Shown: positions 28,712-38,503, counted from the first letter of the stretch. The stretch is 64,000 nucleotides of DNA from Zygosaccharomyces rouxii (GCF_000026365.1 NC_012995.1:1118501-1182500), one strand, 5' to 3'. The notes: generated from the letters alone by a model not told the origin. Program-made: numbers and translations.

Positions 28712-30267
28712 TAGCGGATTATTACGATGTTTTCAATAATGAAGTTAAGCAGTTTCTCCAGCCTGGAGTGGATCATGAATTAAAAGGGTCACGTATTCAT
28801 GCTGACAGTAAAGTTAGATGCTTAGAGGATCCTGAGGAGGAAGAAGAGGGAGAAGAAGATGGCGAGAGCGAATTGAGTTCCACTGGATATAACTCTGCGA
28901 GTGGTATTGAAAGTGGTAGTGACGGCGGCGACAATAATGATAGCCAAGATAGTAGTAGTGAAAGTGACAGCAGGTATGTCACCGCTGAAGAGAGTGCAGA
29001 TGAAAATGAATTGACTTCTAAGGAATCACAGAATTTTATACTAGGTACTTATTGGTCTAGTCGTGAGAAATCGACCTTTTTTCACTGTCTATCAAGATAT
29101 TCCATCCACAGACTTGATGAATGGCATGCAAGACTACCGTCTAAATCTAAATTTGAAATTTTGTTGTATTATAAAGTGTTAAAAACCAACTTAATGGAAT
29201 TGCAAAGACGCAATCTGCTCGGTAGTTTGGTACCCAACGAAGATTTCCCCATTGCATATGAAATGGATGAATTTTACATGGAATGGGAAGAGTTTATGAG
29301 TCGTCAAGTGAGAATTGAATACGAGAAACCAATTGCTCATAATAAGGATAATAGCGATGATACCAATAATGAAGATGAAGATGAGGATGAGGATGAAGAC
29401 GAAGATTTGATTTCTATTGACAATTGGAATAAAAGGTGGCAGGCCATCTACTGTAAAACTGGCATTGAAGAATTGAAACCACTAGGATCAGAACCTTTGC
29501 CCTGTTCAAAAGAAGCATTTGAATTTTTAACCAAATGCGCAAAGGTATACACAAAGAGGCTATTATGGTTTACAGTCCTCCAAGATATGGAGAAATTGAG
29601 TGTTTCCAAAAGATCTATTTTCCCTGACGAGGGACCGGTCAAAGATGAAGATTTAGTATTACACGCTAGTGATGAACAATTACCACATGTAGTGACACAA
29701 TCAAGTGTCTTGAAAGCCCTCAATACACTTAAACAAGAGGGCTTTCATACTCCAACTATTCCAGAAACCATACTAAGAACACTGGAAAATTTTGAAGTTG
29801 AACCCAAGCCGGAAGGTAAACTATTCAGAAATCACCAGGTAACTATGTCGCTCTTACCATCACTTCTACAACAGGGGACGTTAGACTCTGTGCCTTTCCA
29901 TTTGACGAATTCTGAACCACCATTGAACAGTGAGCCAGAACCAAATATGATCCATAAGAAGCTTTACACGATCCACCACGGGAAAAGAAGAAGAATAGAT
30001 AACTCTTTTGTGCAAGATGATCCGTTCGATTCTATCGACAACCCACTAGAGATAGATCTGTGCGATTGGGAAGCCCAATCCCTCGAGGCAAGAGACCTGA
30101 GATTATCTAAATTACACCAACATATGCTTTTAACATACTACAGCCCTGCAAATGATTCATCCCACATACAACTTGAACCTGAATCACCAGATCAAGCTCG
30201 GGAGCCATGTCCAGTTGATAAGATTCCATCAACCCTATTGAGCCTTTTTATGCATTCTAATAGCTGA
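28690..30267 (+). CDS. RRN5: RNA polymerase I upstream activation factor subunit
   Basis: This 525-residue protein is orthologous to Rrn5 (YLR141W, about 363), a histone-fold/SANT subunit of UAF that binds the rDNA upstream element and commits it to Pol I. The diagnostic SANT-like block lies near residues 120-160 (WSSREKSTFFHCLSRYSIHRLDEW, then EILLYYKVLK), closely resembling the S. cerevisiae sequence. It is enlarged by acidic insertions, at about 45-110 and at about 225-240 (EDEDEDEDED). The frame continues upstream of 28690 to about 28597 without another ATG, so this ATG is chosen; a short out-of-frame ORF overlaps it. RRPE and PAC-like sites lie upstream. Confidence 0.9.
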   Translation: MGAKRDIVADYYDVFNNEVKQFLQPGVDHELKGSRIHADSKVRCLEDPEEEEEGEEDGESELSSTGYNSASGIESGSDGGDNNDSQDSSSESDSRYVTAEESADENELTSKESQNFILGTYWSSREKSTFFHCLSRYSIHRLDEWHARLPSKSKFEILLYYKVLKTNLMELQRRNLLGSLVPNEDFPIAYEMDEFYMEWEEFMSRQVRIEYEKPIAHNKDNSDDTNNEDEDEDEDEDEDLISIDNWNKRWQAIYCKTGIEELKPLGSEPLPCSKEAFEFLTKCAKVYTKRLLWFTVLQDMEKLSVSKRSIFPDEGPVKDEDLVLHASDEQLPHVVTQSSVLKALNTLKQEGFHTPTIPETILRTLENFEVEPKPEGKLFRNHQVTMSLLPSLLQQGTLDSVPFHLTNSEPPLNSEPEPNMIHKKLYTIHHGKRRRIDNSFVQDDPFDSIDNPLEIDLCDWEAQSLEARDLRLSKLHQHMLLTYYSPANDSSHIQLEPESPDQAREPCPVDKIPSTLLSLFMHSNS

Positions 30268-30285
30268 ACGGTTTCTTGGCATTTT

Positions 30286-30301
30286 CGGAATTGGCTTCCC
30301 G
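30286..30301 (-). promoter_or_regulatory. Put3-type site 1 before PUT1
   Basis: On the minus strand this reads CGGGAAGCCAATTCCG, a CGG-N10-CCG palindrome with the GGAAGCC core of the Put3 upstream activating sequence of proline-utilisation genes. It lies about 254 bases before the PUT1 ATG. Confidence 0.8.
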
Positions 30302-30313
30302 AAGGAAAAATAT

Positions 30314-30329
30314 CGGTTATGGGATTCCG
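30314..30329 (+). promoter_or_regulatory. Put3-type site 2 before PUT1
   Basis: CGGTTATGGGATTCCG is a second CGG-N10-CCG element, 28 bases centre to centre from the first. The inner bases fit the Put3 consensus less well than in site 1. Confidence 0.6.
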
Positions 30330-30452
30330 TAGAGATGAGCAGCACAATATGAGCTCTATAGAAATCTCTTCGAGGCAATATTGACATTTTAAAAGAGATA
30401 GCGATCAGTCTGTAGCCGTAATTTGACCATGCATACTGTGCTTACTGAAATG

Positions 30453-30460
30453 TATATAAA
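30453..30460 (+). promoter_or_regulatory. TATA box of PUT1
   Basis: TATATAAA matches TATAWAWR perfectly and ends 95 bases before the PUT1 ATG. The two Put3-type sites lie 125-170 bases upstream of it. Confidence 0.7.
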
Positions 30461-30554
30461 GCGGGTGTTTGATAATTGTACTTGACGATTCCAAGTTCCC
30501 TCTTTCTCTATCCACCACCCCGAAATTTTAACTAAACATATTACTACGTCTAAG

Positions 30555-31973
30555 ATGTCTCTTAGATCAGGAACAGGTCAGCTACACAACATTTACGGGT
30601 CTCTAAGACCTATGTTTAGAGCTGGTACTCTTCAAAGTGCAAGATTTGTATCTCAGACTTCTACTCACAAAAACAGTGCTGTGGCATTCGACGCTGTAAA
30701 CCCAAGTACTAAGATGAGTGCTGATGTAAAGGCTCCAAGTTCGGTAGCCTATTTGAAGACCCTATCTAAACCAGAACTTTTCTCTTTAGGTGTTATTGGA
30801 TGTGTCACCACAAGTAAGCATTTGTTGAACTTGGTTATCGGATTATTTCCTTATGTGCCTATGTTCCTTATCAAAATATTTGTTTCCAGGCTGTACTGCG
30901 GTGGTGATAACGTCGAAGAAGTTAGACAATGTGGTGAACGTCTGCAGAAACGTGGTATCAGTAACATGATGTTGTCCCTAACTATTGAGGATTCCGAAGG
31001 TGTGAAGAACATCGATATCAACCACATCGTTAAGGAAACTATTAGATCTGTGCACGAAGTTTTGAAACCAAACCTTCTGAATCAACTTGAAACTGCTGTC
31101 GATGTTAACGATGTAGCTCCCGGTTACATTGCCTTGAAGCCTTCTGCGTTAGTGGCTAACCCAAGTCAAGTCCTTTTGAATTTCAAGAATCCTGCATGGA
31201 AAGAACAGCGTGACCAATTGGTTAACAACTGTGCTGCCATTACTCAAACCGTTTACGACTTGAATCAAGAGTTGTTGAAGAAATACCCTACCAGAAAGGC
31301 TCCATTCTTTGTTTCTACCATCGATGCTGAAAAATACGATTTACAAAACAGTGGTGTTTATGAATTGCAAAGAATCCTTTTCGAAAAATTTAACCCTGCA
31401 TCTAGTCCTATTGTCTCTTGTATTGGTACCTGGCAATTGTATTTAACCGATTCTGCCGAAGAATTGGAAATTGAACGTCAAAGAGCTGAACGTGAAGGTT
31501 ACAAGTTAGGTCTTAAATTGGTTCGTGGTGCTTACATTCACTCTGAACCTGATCGTAATGTGGTCATTCAACCATCAAAGGAAGCTTCTGATATTAACTA
31601 CAACACTGTTATGACTAAAGTAATCCAAGATCTATCCTCTAACGGTAAGAATTCAACCTACGGTCATTTGGTGGTTGCATCTCATAACTACTACTCTCAA
31701 ATGTTGGCCACTGAAGAATTGAAAGGTAAGGAAAACACCTACGGTAAATGTAATGTCGTGCTAGGTCAATTGCTGGGTATGGCTGATAACGTTACCTATG
31801 ATTTGATAGAGAACCATGGTGCAAAGAATATTATCAAGTACGTTCCTTGGGGACCACCATTAGAAACCAAGGATTACCTATTGAGAAGATTGCAAGAAAA
31901 CGGTGATGCTGTTAGAGCTGACAATGGTTGGCCATTAGTGAAGTCCATTGCCAAGTCTTTATTCAGAGCATGA
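30555..31973 (+). CDS. PUT1: Proline dehydrogenase, mitochondrial
   Basis: This 472-residue FAD enzyme (S. cerevisiae Put1 about 476) oxidises proline to pyrroline-5-carboxylate, the first step in using proline as a nitrogen source. A basic N-terminus ([23 protein letters not shown]) is the expected mitochondrial presequence. The catalytic barrel shows [39 protein letters not shown] and the C-terminal [11 protein letters not shown], which provides the conserved Arg residues that bind the proline carboxylate. The start ATG is clear. The promoter contains two Put3-type sites and a TATA box, so proline induction is likely to be conserved. It matches the YLR142W position. Confidence 0.97.
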   Translation: MSLRSGTGQLHNIYGSLRPMFRAGTLQSARFVSQTSTHKNSAVAFDAVNPSTKMSADVKAPSSVAYLKTLSKPELFSLGVIGCVTTSKHLLNLVIGLFPYVPMFLIKIFVSRLYCGGDNVEEVRQCGERLQKRGISNMMLSLTIEDSEGVKNIDINHIVKETIRSVHEVLKPNLLNQLETAVDVNDVAPGYIALKPSALVANPSQVLLNFKNPAWKEQRDQLVNNCAAITQTVYDLNQELLKKYPTRKAPFFVSTIDAEKYDLQNSGVYELQRILFEKFNPASSPIVSCIGTWQLYLTDSAEELEIERQRAEREGYKLGLKLVRGAYIHSEPDRNVVIQPSKEASDINYNTVMTKVIQDLSSNGKNSTYGHLVVASHNYYSQMLATEELKGKENTYGKCNVVLGQLLGMADNVTYDLIENHGAKNIIKYVPWGPPLETKDYLLRRLQENGDAVRADNGWPLVKSIAKSLFRA

Positions 31974-33024
31974 ATTTATGTTTTTCCTATCTTTAATCGG
32001 TAATTATATATTATTAGGGAATTTTAATGAAGTATTATAAACGGATAAATTCGAGTAACGCTATATGAGGATATAGCCGTGCTTAGAAAACTCTTATGCT
32101 TAACGGGATTTTGGGCCAATCCATTTCCCGAACATCCTTCGGGACTATCGATGTATAGTTGAACATTACAAGTGAACTTCACGCGACTTTGTCATGCCAT
32201 CGCCAAAATATAAGATCATATGTAATAACTTAAGATAAAGGATTGCTCCCAAGAGGACTCGAGGGCTTATCAGATAGGACTCATCTGATGAATAGGCTTG
32301 AAACCGCTTTCGAGCAACAATATGTAAAGGCGCAAAATAAGTAGAAGGGCGCCGTAATGGCAAACAAGAACTGGACTAAGAGGTTACTCGATAAGATTAA
32401 ATTGTGTTAGAGATTGTATATGTCTAGCACTTCAGCAAACTTGATATCTAAAGTAATAGTAGCTTTCATCTTAATCAAATCATTTTTCACGTTATTAACG
32501 CGAGCTCATTATAGTGCCATAGTGACCCAGTCATACTCAATTATAAGATAGTGGCTGATCATCTAAATACTAATGCAAACAGAAGTTAATATTTGTTTAA
32601 GACGGTTGTTGAACGTTGTTAGAGTAGCGATTATATAGTTTGAGCGACAAGAAGCATGTGTACTTTAGAACACGTGATATTATTTCTTCAGTAGTTGAAC
32701 CTTTTGTTAAACCAACTTGTGATCATCAATCAATTATTTACCAGAATCTTACCTACAGTTCCCCCGTCCAACTTTTGTATCTCCCAGCTGGCTATATAAC
32801 AGATGTGAGCCATGGCCTTAGCGTGCCATGCGATCTAAAAACATGGTCTAACGCACAGAATAATTCTAGCCAAGAAGCGATGGAACACTCTAGGAACTAA
32901 CATAACTAAAAGATCTAACAAGTCCTTATCATATCCATTTCCTTGTAAGTGTTCTCAAGTAAATGAGTGATATAAAGTAGTCTACATAAATTAAATTAAC
33001 TGAAATCTGTTCAAGAACATTACA
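31974..33024. other. Gene-poor interval between PUT1 and tRNA-Asp
   Basis: This is 1.05 kb with no supportable ORF; the longest open frame (from 32640, 86 codons) has no ATG. A perfect match to WTTTAYRTTTW lies at 31974-31984. The octamer TGTTAGAG occurs twice (32405-32412 and 32617-32624). Regions upstream of tRNA genes often hold decayed Ty LTRs. I looked for TG...CA ends with a flanking duplication and could not define one, so I do not call a mobile element. Confidence 0.4.
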
Positions 33025-33096
33025 TCCGTGATAGTTTAATGGTTAGAATGGGCGCTTGTCGCGTGCCAGATCGGGGTTCAATTCCCCGTCGCGGAG
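33025..33096 (+). tRNA. tRNA-Asp, anticodon GTC
   Basis: This is a 72-base cloverleaf. Acceptor TCCGTGA pairs with TCGCGGA with discriminator G. The D arm has TAGTTTAATGGTTAGAAT (A box). The anticodon loop CTTGTCGC gives GTC at 33058-33060, and the T arm holds GGTTCAATTCC (B box). No intron. TTTTT at 33100-33104 is the terminator. Confidence 0.97.
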
Positions 33097-33099
33097 TTC

Positions 33100-33104
33100 T
33101 TTTT
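33100..33104 (+). terminator. RNA polymerase III terminator of tRNA-Asp
   Basis: A run of five T begins four bases after the tRNA 3' end. Confidence 0.8.
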
Positions 33105-33273
33105 AAACCTAATTTTTTTCCATCTCATCTCATCTTCACTTATCAGACTTTCAGATATAGAATAAGTTTTAAAATTTAATCTTTAGTTAAATTTAGTATT
33201 TTATGAGAAATAATATGTGTTTCTGAAAATCGATTAGGATTCAATTGACCGGGAATTCTAAAGCACTATCGAG

Positions 33274-35283
33274 ATGAAATTTGTTGCACTTATATCTGGA
33301 GGCAAAGATTCCTGTTTTAATATTATTCATTGTTTAAAACAGGGCCATGAATTAGTCGCACTGGCAAATCTTCATCCTATTGATAAATCTCAACAAGAAT
33401 TGGATAGTTTTATGTTCCAAACTGTTGGTCATGATATCGTTCCATACTATGCAACATGCACAGGATTACCTCTGTATCGTAAGGAGATTCATCCTTTTGG
33501 ATCTAAAAATGTAGAATTAAACTATACTCCGACTGTTAGTGATGAGATTGAAGATCTATACGAATTGTTGTCCCAAGTGGTTAGAGAAAAACCTGATGTT
33601 GAAGCAGTAAGTGTAGGTGCCATCCTTTCATCATATCAAAGAACTAGAGTTGAAGATGTCTGTGCAAGATTAGGGTTAGTTGTATTGAGTTACTTGTGGC
33701 AGAGGGATCAGTTAGAACTTATGCAAGAAATGTGTCAGGCTTCTCAAACGGATACACCAGGTGACTTTGAAGCAAGACTAATTAAAGTAGCCGCCGTAGG
33801 ACTAGACCAGTCGAGTCTTGGCAAAACTTTACCGGAGGTTTTTCCAACTCTGATGAAATTACACAATATGTACGATGTTCATATTTGTGGTGAAGGTGGT
33901 GAATTCGAAACTATGGTATTAGATGCGCCCTTCTTCTCCAAGGGTCGCTTAAAACTTTTGTCAAAGCAAGATTCACCCTCAGATGAGAACGATGGTGTTT
34001 ATAATACTAGATTAAATGTGGAATTTGAAGAGAGACAATTGTCAAATGCAGATTTACAAGCACATTTAGATGCTTTACCACAACCGACATTATTGAATGA
34101 CCAATGGCAAGAGCTATACGATCATATGGGGGAGATACCCATCGGCGGATCAGATTCCATTGAAGCAAATTTTAAAAATGAAATCTCCTACGATATCTCT
34201 GTGAGTAGAGTGGGGAATTTGCTGACCGTTTCGAACCTCTATTCGAATGCTACAACGTTAGAGGAGCAAATGCAAGACATTTTCAAACAACTAGATGATA
34301 TTTTGAAAAAAAACAGAACTAAACCTTCACAAGTGCTTCATTGTACACTAATCTTGGATGATATGTCCCTTTTCCCTCAAGTCAACCAAATTTATTCCAG
34401 TTATTTTGACGTTATAAAGAACGGACCATTACCACCAGCACGGGCATGTATTTCTTCGATGTTAGGTAACGGTTCGTTGGTTCAAATGTCACTACTATTA
34501 GATGTCTCAGTGGATCACGAAAGGAATAAAAATGGATTGCACGTTCAGGGTCGCTCATATTGGGCTCCCAGTAACATCGGACCTTACTCTCAAGCCATTT
34601 GGCTCAAGGATGATTGCAATAAAACTGCATTTATTAGTGGACAAATCGCACTAGAACCAGCTACTATGACCTTGGCCATGAACGATGCAAAATTACAAGC
34701 ACCTCTTTCTTTGAAGCATTTTGATACATTGAAAACCACAATAAATACTCCGAATCAGCTTTTTATGACATGTATGGTGGATGACAATAGCGTAGTTCCC
34801 ACAATTTCTAGGGTTTGGTCACTTTATTGTTCAGAAATGGCCTATGAATCAGATTTATGGATGAACAAATCGGATGATCCGCAAGAAATTTTGATCATTG
34901 CTCAAGTGAATCAATTACCTAAAGGAGCGCTGTGTGAATGGAGTGGAGCTGCATGTCAAGAGTTAGTTGTGGAGGACGAGGATCAAGATGAATGTACCCA
35001 GGAGCTGAAAAAGTTGTCACTAAGTGATTCCAAGGAAATAACCGTAAAGAATTCCAAAGATCAAAGGCAGTTCATCACTGGATTCGCAAAAAATCTGGAC
35101 CAACTCCTTCAAGCATTGGACGCATTGCCCAGATCCTCTAAAGTGACGCTGTACTGTCATCCAACTGATATGTCACGTGACCATGGAGGTACTAATATTG
35201 AATATTTCCCAGTATACAGGGTTTTCGATTATAATGGCCAATGCCATCGTTATGCATATCAAGCAATTGTCTGGAATGAATAA
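33274..35283 (+). CDS. DPH6: Diphthine-ammonia ligase
   Basis: This 669-residue protein matches Dph6 (YLR143W, about 685), which performs the last, ATP-dependent amidation step in making diphthamide on elongation factor 2. The N-terminal ATP-pyrophosphatase domain opens with KFVALISGGKDSC; the PP-loop SGGKDS is at residues 8-13. CGEGGEFETMVLDAPFF lies near 205. The C-terminal half contains two YjgF/RidA-like domains (about 300-415 and 425-620; YWAPSNIGPYSQAIW marks the second), the fungal Dph6 architecture. The first ATG is used. A seven-codon upstream ORF lies at 33203-33226 in the leader. Confidence 0.96.
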   Translation: MKFVALISGGKDSCFNIIHCLKQGHELVALANLHPIDKSQQELDSFMFQTVGHDIVPYYATCTGLPLYRKEIHPFGSKNVELNYTPTVSDEIEDLYELLSQVVREKPDVEAVSVGAILSSYQRTRVEDVCARLGLVVLSYLWQRDQLELMQEMCQASQTDTPGDFEARLIKVAAVGLDQSSLGKTLPEVFPTLMKLHNMYDVHICGEGGEFETMVLDAPFFSKGRLKLLSKQDSPSDENDGVYNTRLNVEFEERQLSNADLQAHLDALPQPTLLNDQWQELYDHMGEIPIGGSDSIEANFKNEISYDISVSRVGNLLTVSNLYSNATTLEEQMQDIFKQLDDILKKNRTKPSQVLHCTLILDDMSLFPQVNQIYSSYFDVIKNGPLPPARACISSMLGNGSLVQMSLLLDVSVDHERNKNGLHVQGRSYWAPSNIGPYSQAIWLKDDCNKTAFISGQIALEPATMTLAMNDAKLQAPLSLKHFDTLKTTINTPNQLFMTCMVDDNSVVPTISRVWSLYCSEMAYESDLWMNKSDDPQEILIIAQVNQLPKGALCEWSGAACQELVVEDEDQDECTQELKKLSLSDSKEITVKNSKDQRQFITGFAKNLDQLLQALDALPRSSKVTLYCHPTDMSRDHGGTNIEYFPVYRVFDYNGQCHRYAYQAIVWNE

Positions 35284-35320
35284 TCTGTATTGTTTGATTC
35301 TTTTCTCCCTCTGTCAAAAG

Positions 35321-35328
35321 CTCATCGC
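35321..35328 (+). promoter_or_regulatory. PAC element before the unknown gene at 35419
   Basis: CTCATCGC is the exact reverse complement of the PAC element GCGATGAG. It lies in the 135-base gap between DPH6 and the unknown gene, 91 bases before the latter's ATG. No clear RRPE accompanies it. Confidence 0.55.
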
Positions 35329-35366
35329 TTGTTTTAAAGAGAGAAAAAAGAGTTTTATCACTTACC

Positions 35367-35432
35367 ATGCGGAATAGAGGAACAAGATTAACCCATTTGA
35401 TTCCACGGAAAAGTCTTTATGAGCAATTTTGA
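35367..35432 (+). other. Upstream ORF overlapping the start of the unknown gene
   Basis: An ATG at 35367 opens 21 codons in another frame and ends at TGA 35430-35432, past the main ATG at 35419. Confidence 0.3.
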
Positions 35433-36261
35433 TTACTCTAAGGAAGCTCATAAGCTAATTGAGTTTGCTCAAAGATGCATTGAAACTGTTCCCAAGGACA
35501 ATGACTCTTTCAAGAGGATGGAAATTGAACTCAAAAACAGAAAGGAATTCCGGAAAACGCTACGATCCCTCAATATGTTAGAGGAAGGTCGATATGATCT
35601 AGTAGATGACTGCACATTTAAAGAGCACATTGCAGATTACCCTGGGGTAACTAGAACATTTGCCAAGGTGGATCCAAATAGTTGCAAAATAGAGTACGAA
35701 CCTCCAAAACTGGGGTTACAGGAAAGAAAAAATTCCAAGGATCGTAGATCTGACGCCAAGAGAGATCATTTTGTAGAAAAGAAAAGGCAAAAATTAATGG
35801 AAGGTGCTGAACAGAATACCAGTTTGGTGAAAACACTTCTTGGCAGTCCATATTACGTCGATTTAACGCATTCACCCCCACCACCACCTCCTCCTCCACC
35901 ATTACCAGCTGTAGCCCCACCGCCAAATCTCTATGAACCTCAACCTCAGATAAATTTGGGAGGTGGTCCTTCATTACCTTACCACAATTATCCTGTTGCA
36001 AACCCAGGTATAGCTCCTGCTCACACGTACTTAGTACCAACATACCAACAACAGCCGTTTTTGACACCTCAATATTCGATTCCACCTCCTGGTCCTCATT
36101 TGACCTCTACATTACCGCCCCCTAGCGGAGTACGACATGAAAAGACGCCGAGTCAAGTATCAAAGCCAATGAAATCATCAAGAAAGTCATCTAAGCAGAA
36201 ACTGCCAAAATCATTAAGAAAAATGGGGAAAGTTGCGAAAAGATACGATTTGGATACATGA
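35419..36261 (+). CDS. Unrecognised proline-rich basic protein, 280 aa
   Basis: I do not recognise this protein. Residues 1-95 look folded and helical (DYSKEAHKLIEFAQRCIETV, FKRMEIELKNRKEFRKTLRS, then YDLVDDCTFKEHIADYPGVT). Residues 100-135 are charged (KDRRSDAKRDHFVEKKRQK). A run of nine Pro near 153-162 opens a Pro/Tyr-rich region (to about 235). The last 40 residues are very basic (SSRKSSKQKLPKSLRKMGKV). No membrane segment or signal peptide is seen. It sits between DPH6 (YLR143W) and SEC1 (YDR164C), where neither S. cerevisiae segment has a gene, so it is probably lineage-restricted or was lost after the genome duplication. A PAC element upstream hints at a ribosome-biogenesis expression programme. 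It converges with SEC1, stops 88 bases apart. Confidence 0.8.
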   Translation: MSNFDYSKEAHKLIEFAQRCIETVPKDNDSFKRMEIELKNRKEFRKTLRSLNMLEEGRYDLVDDCTFKEHIADYPGVTRTFAKVDPNSCKIEYEPPKLGLQERKNSKDRRSDAKRDHFVEKKRQKLMEGAEQNTSLVKTLLGSPYYVDLTHSPPPPPPPPPLPAVAPPPNLYEPQPQINLGGGPSLPYHNYPVANPGIAPAHTYLVPTYQQQPFLTPQYSIPPPGPHLTSTLPPPSGVRHEKTPSQVSKPMKSSRKSSKQKLPKSLRKMGKVAKRYDLDT

Positions 36262-36349
36262 TATCATTGAAAAGTAATACAGAAATAATAACTACAAACT
36301 TACTTTTTATTCTTCTTTTACTTTTCTCACCTCCTTTTACCTATGAAAT

Positions 36350-38503
36350 TTATTTCTTCTTGTCCTTGGATTTCAGAAGTTTCGAAAATTTACCTCTTTT
36401 TTTCTTCTCTGGAGACTTACCATCAGCACTTGCTTCTGATTGTTGAGTGGATTGCGTAGAAGCAGGAGCGGATTGAGGTGGTGGATTTTTTGGTAAATGT
36501 AAAGCATGCGAAACTGGAGGCGCCACCGGGGCGAAAGCTTCTAGCATGAAATCTGGTGGTCTTTCTCTTTCCTTTGCATCATCTTGCAATTGCAAATTCT
36601 TCCTGTCATTGGTCAAATTCTCCACACTTTTGAGGAAGGAAAGAGGTGTGATGATAGCATCACTGCCGATGAAAATGTCCCTGTTCTTCAAATTTGACTG
36701 TTCATAGATGGCTTTGATTTCGAGATTCGTCACACCACCGATAATGTAGTAAAAGAATCTCTGTCTAGGGGCCCTCTTCTGATTTATATTGTTTTTAGTC
36801 CATGCTGCCTTATGTCTCGGATTTCTTAAGGATGCGGAGCTATTTACATTTACTGAATAACCGGAAACTTCTGCACTTTGTTCATCCAGCAATTCAATTG
36901 GTTTATCCTTAACGTATGGGAAAAGCTCTTCCGACACTAACAATGGATTGGCTATAATTTTGGCTAAAATGTTCCCTATAGCTGGGATGTATCTGGAGGT
37001 GTTGTACACCGATGAATCCTTGACAATGGTGTCGTGGAACCACTCTTTTTTGTAAGGTTTATTCTTGGGGCTCTCTTTAATTAGCTGGAACCCTAGTTGA
37101 TCGAAGTTCCTAAAGAGAAGCATGAAATGACTAAAAAAATCGTGATTTTCACCAATACCAATGAATGCCAATAGTTTTATGAGATCTTGCTCAATTATAC
37201 CACCACGATAAAGGGCATAAACAATGATGTGACGGATCTTATCAATAACATTAGATTCCTTAATGTTCAAGGCCTCTAACAAATTATAAGTGACATTCTT
37301 AACTCTTTCACCGTCCATATCGGTACCAAAACCTGCGCAACATTGTTCTAAATCTGCTGATTCTGCTAATCTTCTTTCCTGATTGATTATCAAACATTTT
37401 TCAATCAAAGTTCTATGTAAAATCATTCTCCTTCTCTCCTCATCAAAATCTTTTAAATGAGCAACCACACTCAACAAATCTGTTGTGGTTTTCACATTAG
37501 ACCTATCCACCAATTTTGGGTTTTTAGCGATCATTTCTTTAATCTTGGCGTTCAAATACTCGTTGGCATCTACGATATGTTGATTTTTCAGTTCTGCCCA
37601 ATCAGGGTCCAAGAGATCCAGCAATCTGGAAGTTTTTTCCTCTTGTTCACCTCTTTCATTTTCGGCTGTGTAGTTAAACACATCTGTAGCTGGATCCACA
37701 TCAGGAACCAAGTCGTAGACCATGGACTTATAAGTAAAATCATGTAAAACTGGACTCAACAAGTCTAAACATCTGTCTGTGATAAGACAAACAGCCCTCG
37801 GCCTCTGTGATGGTGGTGGGTAATCTTGATGTTCTCTAGCGTAGTTATCTAGTGTAGTTTGGAATTCGAATGCGATCCTCTTTGCTAATAAAGTTGCTGG
37901 GGTCAATTTCTCCTGGTTTGGTTGTGGTTCCGAGTACCTAATGATGGGGTATTCACCAGTAACTATGCACAAGTTTAACAATGAATGAATGGTTTTCTTT
38001 ACGTTTCTGTCAATCAAATCGATACATTGCTTGTTAAAGAACAGTTGTAAAGATCGATCGATATCCATTGTTAAAAAGAATTGGGTCTCCTTCGGTATGA
38101 AAGAAAGTTCAACTTCCTTAATGCTAGCCAAATATTGAGGGATAAACCGCTTAGATTTAAAGTAATCTACCATCTTCGGATCCGTTCCTGGTAAGAACCT
38201 TATATGCGCCCGTCTATAACGTGGAGGCCTCATTCTAAAGTCAACATCAATACAGTTGATGTTATACTTATTAGGTTTCAAAAGATAGACAGCTTCCACT
38301 GATGATTGTCCCTTCCTATTGGGAGAATCTATCCTATCCACGCCGGTAACATGTCTAAGCAATTCCCCAGGATTGGAGAACAAATATGAAAGAAACTTTT
38401 CCACTTCTACATCGATCACCAGAAATTTAACGTTATGAGGAGTTTGAACCTCGCTAAGCAGACTCAGCAGATTATTCCTTTGTAATTCGATCAGATCAGA
38501 CAT
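36350..38503 (-). CDS. SEC1: SM-family protein of exocytosis
   Basis: This 717-residue Sec1/Munc18 protein (S. cerevisiae Sec1 about 724) binds assembled exocytic SNARE complexes (Sso, Sec9, Snc) at the plasma membrane and promotes fusion. It starts MSDLIELQRNNLLSLL, the known Sec1 N-terminus; the frame runs six codons further to a TTG, which I reject. SM-family marks include PRAVCLITDRCLDLLSPVLHDFTY near residue 230 and FFYYIIGGVTNLEIKAIYE near 600. The C-terminal tail (about 650-717) is Pro/Ser-rich and ends in a Lys run, a fungal feature. It occupies the YDR164C position. Its product works with the exocyst, whose subunit SEC5 is about 10 kb away. Confidence 0.97.
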   Translation of the reverse strand: MSDLIELQRNNLLSLLSEVQTPHNVKFLVIDVEVEKFLSYLFSNPGELLRHVTGVDRIDSPNRKGQSSVEAVYLLKPNKYNINCIDVDFRMRPPRYRRAHIRFLPGTDPKMVDYFKSKRFIPQYLASIKEVELSFIPKETQFFLTMDIDRSLQLFFNKQCIDLIDRNVKKTIHSLLNLCIVTGEYPIIRYSEPQPNQEKLTPATLLAKRIAFEFQTTLDNYAREHQDYPPPSQRPRAVCLITDRCLDLLSPVLHDFTYKSMVYDLVPDVDPATDVFNYTAENERGEQEEKTSRLLDLLDPDWAELKNQHIVDANEYLNAKIKEMIAKNPKLVDRSNVKTTTDLLSVVAHLKDFDEERRRMILHRTLIEKCLIINQERRLAESADLEQCCAGFGTDMDGERVKNVTYNLLEALNIKESNVIDKIRHIIVYALYRGGIIEQDLIKLLAFIGIGENHDFFSHFMLLFRNFDQLGFQLIKESPKNKPYKKEWFHDTIVKDSSVYNTSRYIPAIGNILAKIIANPLLVSEELFPYVKDKPIELLDEQSAEVSGYSVNVNSSASLRNPRHKAAWTKNNINQKRAPRQRFFYYIIGGVTNLEIKAIYEQSNLKNRDIFIGSDAIITPLSFLKSVENLTNDRKNLQLQDDAKERERPPDFMLEAFAPVAPPVSHALHLPKNPPPQSAPASTQSTQQSEASADGKSPEKKKRGKFSKLLKSKDKKK

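Noticed and set aside
32640..32900. 86-codon open frame upstream of tRNA-Asp
   Set aside because: It starts at TTG with no ATG in frame, resembles nothing and lies in a stretch that otherwise looks non-coding.
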